The translations under genes and the position numbers were made by a program. This document shows, piece by piece, positions 23,186 to 27,366 of a stretch of DNA of 27,366 bases (positions are counted from its first letter, which is position 1; each line of letters opens with the position of its first letter). The notes below the pieces were generated by a model. It searched no databases and had not been told where the DNA came from. It saw nothing but the letters and a program-made list of their open reading frames with translations. This DNA is from an uncultured Eubacteriales bacterium (lineage in GTDB: Bacteria > Bacillota > Clostridia > Oscillospirales > Acutalibacteraceae). Location: assembly GCA_934561055.1 (NCBI GenBank), contig CAKTFN010000018.1:1-27366 (forward strand), given 5' to 3'.

Positions 23186-23313
23186 TACTTACGACAAAAG
23201 TTTTACCGTCTCTTTTTTTTCGTGATGCTTTGCTTTCAAAAAATGCTTTTTGTGGATAGATTCTCCTCTGATAAAACCGCCCGTTTTTTCAACAATAAAT
23301 TCGGGTGAAAAAA

Positions 23314-23742
23314 ATGAAAAGTTTATATAAAAGACGAATAATCGAATACACAATTATTTTCTGCATCGGAAGCATAATGTACTGTCTGATTGAGGTGATT
23401 TTCCGTTCTTATACTCATTGGACGATGTTCCTTACCGGCGGAGTGGTTTTTTGCGCTCTTTATTTCATCAATCTTTCGCTCAAAACACGCTCTTTCGTTC
23501 TTCGCGGCCTCATCGGTGCGGCGGTAATCACGGCGGCGGAGTTTTTCGTCGGTGTTGTTGCAAATCTTATTTTTCATTTGAACGTTTGGGATTATTCATC
23601 GGTTCCGGGAAACATTCTCGGCCAGATTTGCCCGAAGTTCAGCTTTTGCTGGTTCATTCTTTCAATTGCGGCCGTTTATCTTTCCGTCTTTTTTTATTGG
23701 CAATTGAATAAAAAGTTTTCGCTTCACCAAGAATTTGAATAA
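23314..23742 (+). CDS. CmpB-like putative ABC transporter permease family protein
   Basis: A 142-residue membrane protein with about five helices. RRIIEYTIIFCIGSIMYCLIE, HWTMFLTGGVVFCALYFIN, AAEFFVGVVANLIFHLNVWDYS and PGNILGQICPKFSFCWFIL match the 'putative ABC transporter permease' (CmpB, PF06541) family, whose members end with a W-D-Y-S...N-LG-QIC-P-F-S-W-F signature. The real function of this family is uncertain. No ATPase or binding protein is near, so the transporter name should be taken lightly. GGGTG stands seven bases before the ATG at 23314; the GTG at 23305 has no ribosome site. Confidence 0.75.
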   Translation: MKSLYKRRIIEYTIIFCIGSIMYCLIEVIFRSYTHWTMFLTGGVVFCALYFINLSLKTRSFVLRGLIGAAVITAAEFFVGVVANLIFHLNVWDYSSVPGNILGQICPKFSFCWFILSIAAVYLSVFFYWQLNKKFSLHQEFE

Positions 23743-23753
23743 CAAATTCAACC

Positions 23754-23781
23754 AACCGGTCGGTTTTCCGATCGGGATTTT
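23754..23781 (+). terminator. Weak hairpin before spoIIR
   Basis: CCGGTCGG (23756-23763), loop TTTT, CCGATCGG (23768-23775) with one G-U pair, then GATTTT. The short T-run makes it a marginal terminator. It lies in the spoIIR upstream region, where a sigma-F promoter would be expected but was not identified. Confidence 0.4.
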
Positions 23782-23801
23782 GAAAAGCGAGGTACATAAT
23801 T

Positions 23802-24422
23802 ATGAAAGTCAATCCCATAATTCTTGAAGTCTCATGTTTTATTGCCCTTTTTCTTGCGATTGTTACCGGAAGCGGTCTTTCGTCGCTTGAAAAGGAATGC
23901 AACGGAATCAAAAACGAAGTTTTTCGCCTTCATGTCATCGCAAATTCCGACTCGGAAAAGGATCAGTTGCTGAAACTTTCCGTTCGGGATGCGATTTTGA
24001 AAAAAAGCGAAGAAGTTTTTTCTTCCTGCCGAACAAAAGCAGAAGCGCAAAAAGCGGCGCAGGAGAACCTTCCGCTTTTTTTGGAAACGGCGAAAGAAAC
24101 AATCGAAAAAAACGGTTTTGATTATTCCGTCGGTCTCTCGCTCGGAAAAAGCCGGTTTCCGACGAAGACGTATTCTTCCGTAACTCTTCCGGCCGGGGAA
24201 TATGACGCTCTTCGGGTTGTTATCGGAAACGGAAAAGGAAAAAACTGGTGGTGCGTAATGTTCCCTCCGCTCTGCCTTCCGGCGGCTTGCGGAGAGGAAA
24301 AACTTTCCGATGTTCTTTCCGACGGAGAGCTTGAACTCGTGAAAGGAGAGCCGAAATATGAAATCCGTTTTTGGCTCGTTGAAAAGTTTGAAGAATTCAA
24401 AGAAAGAATAAAGAACCGATAA
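23802..24422 (+). CDS. spoIIR: Stage II sporulation protein R
   Basis: A 206-residue exported protein. The N-terminal hydrophobic segment (about 6-24) is followed by NEVFRLHVIANSDSEKDQ (38-55, the SpoIIR signature), VRDAIL, and the strongly conserved block FPTKTYSSVTLPAGEYDALR (119-138), IGNGKGKNWWCVMFPPLC (141-158). SpoIIR is made in the forespore under sigma-F and secreted into the intermembrane space. There it triggers SpoIIGA to process pro-sigma-E in the mother cell. GAGG about ten bases upstream supports the start. It lies about 14 kb from the spoIIA operon in this window, linking two steps of the same pathway. No clear terminator follows. Confidence 0.94.
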   Translation: MKVNPIILEVSCFIALFLAIVTGSGLSSLEKECNGIKNEVFRLHVIANSDSEKDQLLKLSVRDAILKKSEEVFSSCRTKAEAQKAAQENLPLFLETAKETIEKNGFDYSVGLSLGKSRFPTKTYSSVTLPAGEYDALRVVIGNGKGKNWWCVMFPPLCLPAACGEEKLSDVLSDGELELVKGEPKYEIRFWLVEKFEEFKERIKNR

Positions 24423-24467
24423 TTCACATTCTTTTATACTCACGGCTTCAAATTTTATCGTTTTTTA

Positions 24468-24496
24468 TTGCAACAAATGTCTTTTTGTGCTAACAT
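24468..24496 (+). promoter_or_regulatory. Promoter of the secreted hydrolase gene
   Basis: TTGCAA (24468-24473), 17-base spacer ending CTTTTTGTGC, TAACAT (24491-24496), with the TGTG extended -10 element. It closely resembles the promoter at 20917. Confidence 0.7.
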
Positions 24497-24530
24497 TTAA
24501 GATAAGAAAAGATTTAAGGAGATTGAAAAA

Positions 24531-26354
24531 ATGAAGAAATTTTTATCCGTTCTCATTGCCGTAATCATGCTTGTCTGCTGCGTTTTCTGCGTTCCCGCAG
24601 GTGCGTATTACGTCAAGGAAAACAATCTTAAAACCGTCTATCCGGAACTTTCCTCGCTTTCGGGCGATGATGAGGTCTATCCGACGATCATCCTTCCGGG
24701 AATCAACCATTCACCGTATTATCTTGCCGACGGCGACGGAAACGCAGTTACCGATTCAAAGGGCAACACGCTTTCATCAACGCTCCTCCTTTTGAACAGT
24801 GAAACTCTCGTCAAAAACATTTTGAAACTTGTTCCGCGTGCGCTTCTAAGCATTGTTTTTCAGAGGGACGCGGGAATCACAACCGCCGTTTCGGACCTCG
24901 TCAAAGAGCTCATGAAGTATATGGAAACAACGCCCGAGGGAAACAACGTTTATAACCTCGTGACGAGAAAATTCAATGTTCCCGTTTCCGAAATGAGTGA
25001 GGATGATAAAGGCTTTTTCTATACCATGCTTCCCGTTGAACCGATTGCGGAAGTTTGCGGAGAGGAAAACCTCTTTCTTTATACTTTTGACCTTTTCGGC
25101 GATCCGATGGAAAGCGTAAAGGGAATTGATTCCTACATAGATATGGTTCTTGAAAAAACCGGAGCAAAAAAGGTCAACCTTGCCTCGGTCAGTCTCGGCG
25201 GAACGATGCTCGCCGCTTATGCCGAAACCGGAAAAAATCTTTCAAAGGTCAGCAAAATCGTCAATATGGTTTCCCTCCTTGGCGGAACGGATATTATGGC
25301 CGACTTTATTGACAGAAACTTCAACGTTTCGGACGAATTCTTCAGAAAAGAGTATCTTCCGCTTGTTCTTGAAAGCCTCACCGGTGACAGAGGAATCGGA
25401 AATCTTGCGAATATTCTTTTGCACATTCTTCCGAGATCTGTTTTTGAGGGTGTAATTTCCGCCGCATACGGAGCGCTTCACGACACAGTTATTGTCAACA
25501 ATCCCGAATTTTGGGCAATGGTTCCGACCGATAAATACGAAGCTCTTGCGGACAAATGGATCAAAAACGACGTTCTTCGCAAAAAGACCGATGCTTTTCA
25601 AACCGCAAAAGAGAACCTTTTTGAAAATCTTTCAAAGATAAGCAAAAACGGAACGGAAATTTACTCAATCTGCGGCTACAATCTTTCATATACCGACGGA
25701 GATTACGCTTTCTTCGGAATTGTGAAATCAAGCGAAAGCGTAAACTCCGACGGAATCATTCCCGTTTCGTCAACCTCGCTCGGTGCAACGGCTGTGAAGG
25801 CGAAAACCGAATTTGACGAAAGCTATCTTGCATCTCATTCTTCAAGATATATTTCACCCGACAAATGCGTTGACGCTTCAACCTGCCTTTTCCCGGAAAG
25901 AACGTGGTTCTTCTCCGGCCAGCATCATGAAGTCGGAAGGAACGATGTTGTCATTCGCCTTGCCGCTTCAATCATTAAGGGAGCGGTCAAAAACATTGAT
26001 TCGACGCCGCTTTTTCCGCAGTTCAACGGGGCAAGGAACAGCCGCTCGATGACGAGAGTTCCAAACGGAAAAATTTTCACTGCGATCGACGCAATGAACG
26101 GCGAAAATCTTTCGGCCGAACAGAAGGAGATTCTCCGTCCGGCCTATGAAAACGCACTTGCGGTTATCAGAAGCACGCAATGCGATTTTGAAAAAACCAA
26201 GAACGCCGCGGATGAACTTGGCAAAGCCTTTTGCGAAGTCGGACTTGAAGAAAAAGGAAAAGAAAAATTCAGGTTTTCGAGCGTTTCTTTCATTGAAAAG
26301 CTTGACAATTATCTCTTTGCCCGCCTTGGCGGAAACGGTTTTATCGGAAGATAA
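24531..26354 (+). CDS. Large secreted alpha/beta hydrolase (lipase/esterase-like)
   Basis: A 607-residue exported protein. Signal peptide about 1-25 (LSVLIAVIMLVCCVFCVPAGA). The hydrolase fold begins YPTIILPGINHSPYY (50-64), giving the oxyanion-type LPGIN. The nucleophile elbow is VNLASVSLGGTMLAAY (215-230), with S221 as the likely nucleophile in S-V-S-L-G, where the first glycine of GxSxG is serine. SDGIIPVSS (406-414) is a good site for the catalytic acid, and SGQHHEVGRND (462-472) for the histidine. The roughly 170 residues between nucleophile and acid form a large helical cap. About 100 residues of helical tail follow. It probably cleaves lipid or carboxyl esters outside the cell. AAGGAG supports the ATG; single gene with promoter and terminator. 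Confidence 0.75.
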   Translation: MKKFLSVLIAVIMLVCCVFCVPAGAYYVKENNLKTVYPELSSLSGDDEVYPTIILPGINHSPYYLADGDGNAVTDSKGNTLSSTLLLLNSETLVKNILKLVPRALLSIVFQRDAGITTAVSDLVKELMKYMETTPEGNNVYNLVTRKFNVPVSEMSEDDKGFFYTMLPVEPIAEVCGEENLFLYTFDLFGDPMESVKGIDSYIDMVLEKTGAKKVNLASVSLGGTMLAAYAETGKNLSKVSKIVNMVSLLGGTDIMADFIDRNFNVSDEFFRKEYLPLVLESLTGDRGIGNLANILLHILPRSVFEGVISAAYGALHDTVIVNNPEFWAMVPTDKYEALADKWIKNDVLRKKTDAFQTAKENLFENLSKISKNGTEIYSICGYNLSYTDGDYAFFGIVKSSESVNSDGIIPVSSTSLGATAVKAKTEFDESYLASHSSRYISPDKCVDASTCLFPERTWFFSGQHHEVGRNDVVIRLAASIIKGAVKNIDSTPLFPQFNGARNSRSMTRVPNGKIFTAIDAMNGENLSAEQKEILRPAYENALAVIRSTQCDFEKTKNAADELGKAFCEVGLEEKGKEKFRFSSVSFIEKLDNYLFARLGGNGFIGR

Positions 26355-26378
26355 AACCGAAAAATCAACGATAAAACA

Positions 26379-26424
26379 AGGCACTGCCGAACCCGAAAAA
26401 AGACGGATTCGGCAGTGCTTTTTT
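26379..26424 (+). terminator. Intrinsic terminator of the secreted hydrolase gene
   Basis: GCACTGCCGAA (26381-26391) and TTCGGCAGTGC (26408-26418) form a perfect stem with a 16-base loop, followed by six Ts. Confidence 0.9.
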
Positions 26425-26449
26425 GTGTACCTCTTTGGGTGAGTTCTTT

Positions 26450-26466
26450 AACCGCACGGATTCTTT
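26450..26466. repeat. Short direct repeat, copy 1
   Basis: AACCGCACGGATTCTTT occurs here and again at 26641-26657, each time ahead of a 48-base structured repeat. Another short shared string, CATCCGTCCGCT, is at 26475-26486 and 26769-26780. These look like parts of a duplicated larger module that has partly decayed. Confidence 0.7.
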
Positions 26467-26556
26467 CAAATCTACATCCGTCCGCTGTGCCGGGAGTTTT
26501 GGCTGTCGGCTGAAATTCCCGAAACAGGACAATTATTGAATCGCTTTTCTTTAGCG

Positions 26557-26604
26557 CCCTCCTGTGAGGGAGCTGTCGGCTCTGCCGACTGAGGGAGAGA
26601 ATTC
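26557..26604. repeat. 48-base structured repeat, copy 1
   Basis: It begins CCCTCCTGTGAGGG and ends GAGGGAGAGAATTC, and is identical to copy 2. It contains CCCTC-CTGT-GAGGG and GTCGGC-TCT-GCCGAC hairpins, and a second GAGGGAG that could pair with the first CCCTC instead. This looks like the dispersed non-coding repeats common between genes of gut Clostridia. Confidence 0.8.
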
Positions 26605-26640
26605 CTGTGCTACGGCTTATTTTTTTGGTGTTGTTCCTTA

Positions 26641-26657
26641 AACCGCACGGATTCTTT
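26641..26657. repeat. Short direct repeat, copy 2
   Basis: Identical to 26450-26466 (AACCGCACGGATTCTTT); immediately precedes copy 2 of the 48-base repeat. Confidence 0.7.
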
Positions 26658-26661
26658 GGCT

Positions 26662-26709
26662 CCCTCCTGTGAGGGAGCTGTCGGCTCTGCCGACTGAGGG
26701 AGAGAATTC
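26662..26709. repeat. 48-base structured repeat, copy 2
   Basis: Every base is identical to 26557-26604, 105 bases downstream. Both copies are followed within a few bases by GCTACGG. Here the CTCCCTC arm is fully preserved, giving a 7-base stem with GAGGGAG. Confidence 0.8.
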
Positions 26710-27366
26710 TACGCTACGGTGTATTTTTTATGTTGTCGCTTGAATTCGCACCATGTCTTATATCTTTTCATCCGTCCGCTCCGCTGGGGGCACTTTTGTC
26801 GATTGATACAAAAGTACCCAAAAAATCGCTTTTTGATACGCCGCATTTGGAACCCGAATTTCCCTTTTGCGGGGGAAAAAGGCAAATATCGGCTTCCGAT
26901 GCGGCTAAGGTCAGGCAGTTCTTCGCTCACGTTTCAGTTAGAGAAAATCCGCTTGAATTCAAAACTTTCGGTTAAGATTGTTTAAAAGTAAAGATTCAAA
27001 ACTGATAGGTTTTATCTCTGGCTTGTTGCGGATTTTTTGGCGGTATAATTTTTTGTTTGCTCGCACTTTAATGGTTGAAAGGCAAGGCTTTTTCTTTTCC
27101 TTGTGCGGATTTTAAGCGTTAACTTTTCCACTTATGCTTACTTGAATGTTGAAAAATTTAAAGGAAGGAAATTTAACCTTTTGCACCGTAAAAATTTATA
27201 TGGTAAAAACGGTGAGATTTAAACGGAAGCCTCGCGATACGTTCCTAATATGAAAAATTTAAGGCAGAACGTTTAAATCCACCGCAAGAAATCCGCGGAG
27301 AAAAGGAAAGCAGAAAACAATCTTTTCAGTTTCATCTGACTGAAAATCATGACAGAGTGTGGTTTA
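26710..27366. other. Gene-free tail of the window
   Basis: No convincing gene. It contains the hairpin ACTTTTGT (26792-26799)/ACAAAAGT (26808-26815) in a context (GGGGGCACTTTTGT...ACAAAAGTACCCAAAA) typical of intergenic repeats. It also contains CACCGT/ACGGTG (27184-27189, 27209-27214) and two similar strings starting TGAAAAATTTAA (about 27150 and 27251). The short frames across 26709-26985 overlap these repeats and show no protein-like pattern. Confidence 0.5.

Noticed and set aside
23701..23801. A sigma-F promoter for spoIIR
   Set aside because: It is expected from the biology, but no pair of boxes matched well enough to place it.
26557..26709. CRISPR array from the two identical 48-base repeats
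   Set aside because: There are only two copies, each with internal hairpins and a 57-base interval that itself contains other repeats, and no cas genes are in the window.
26709..26985. Overlapping frames of 73-88 residues near the right end
   Set aside because: They cover intergenic repeats and a hairpin, lack ribosome sites, and have no protein-like pattern.

Overview
The window looks like chromosome from a spore-forming, low-to-moderate GC Firmicute of class Clostridia, probably a gut Oscillospirales/Ruminococcaceae-type organism. The evidence is a complete spoIIAA-spoIIAB-sigF operon, a spoIIR gene, sigma-A promoters with 17-base spacers, intrinsic terminators, and many secreted or membrane proteins. 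The family assignment is inference; there is no rRNA or tRNA gene here to anchor it.

Left end (1-3150): remains of a mobile island. A serine recombinase fragment and a KilA-N fragment, both frameshifted, precede an intact, visibly AT-richer two-gene cassette: a DUF4062 (TIR/nucleotide-hydrolase-like fold) protein and a Hanks-type Ser/Thr kinase. A strong hairpin terminator closes the cassette. This is the best candidate for an undescribed system, probably defence or stress signalling.

3150-8050: core genes. They are an M28 family metallopeptidase with membrane segments, a 67-residue gene under a near-consensus promoter with a palindromic operator, a secreted calcineurin-like phosphoesterase, a degraded ricin-type lectin fragment, and an anchored protein of unknown function.

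8047-11505 (minus strand): the spoIIA operon controlling the first forespore sigma factor. Behind its own terminator lies a zinc-ribbon membrane protein/folC pair.

11876-18169 (plus strand): a secreted endonuclease/exonuclease/phosphatase family enzyme, a cytoplasmic GH2 glycosidase and a GPH-type sugar symporter, apparently one operon. A separately promoted sodium:solute symporter follows. Together these suggest glycan or glycoconjugate scavenging.

18170-26424: single-gene units separated by promoters and terminators. They are a secreted phage-lysozyme/FN3 wall hydrolase, a DUF4829-like membrane protein (minus), an FAD oxidoreductase, an acyl carrier protein (minus), a CmpB-like membrane protein, spoIIR, and a large secreted alpha/beta hydrolase.

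26425-27366: no gene. It holds two identical 48-base copies of a structured repeat, smaller flanking repeats and other hairpins.
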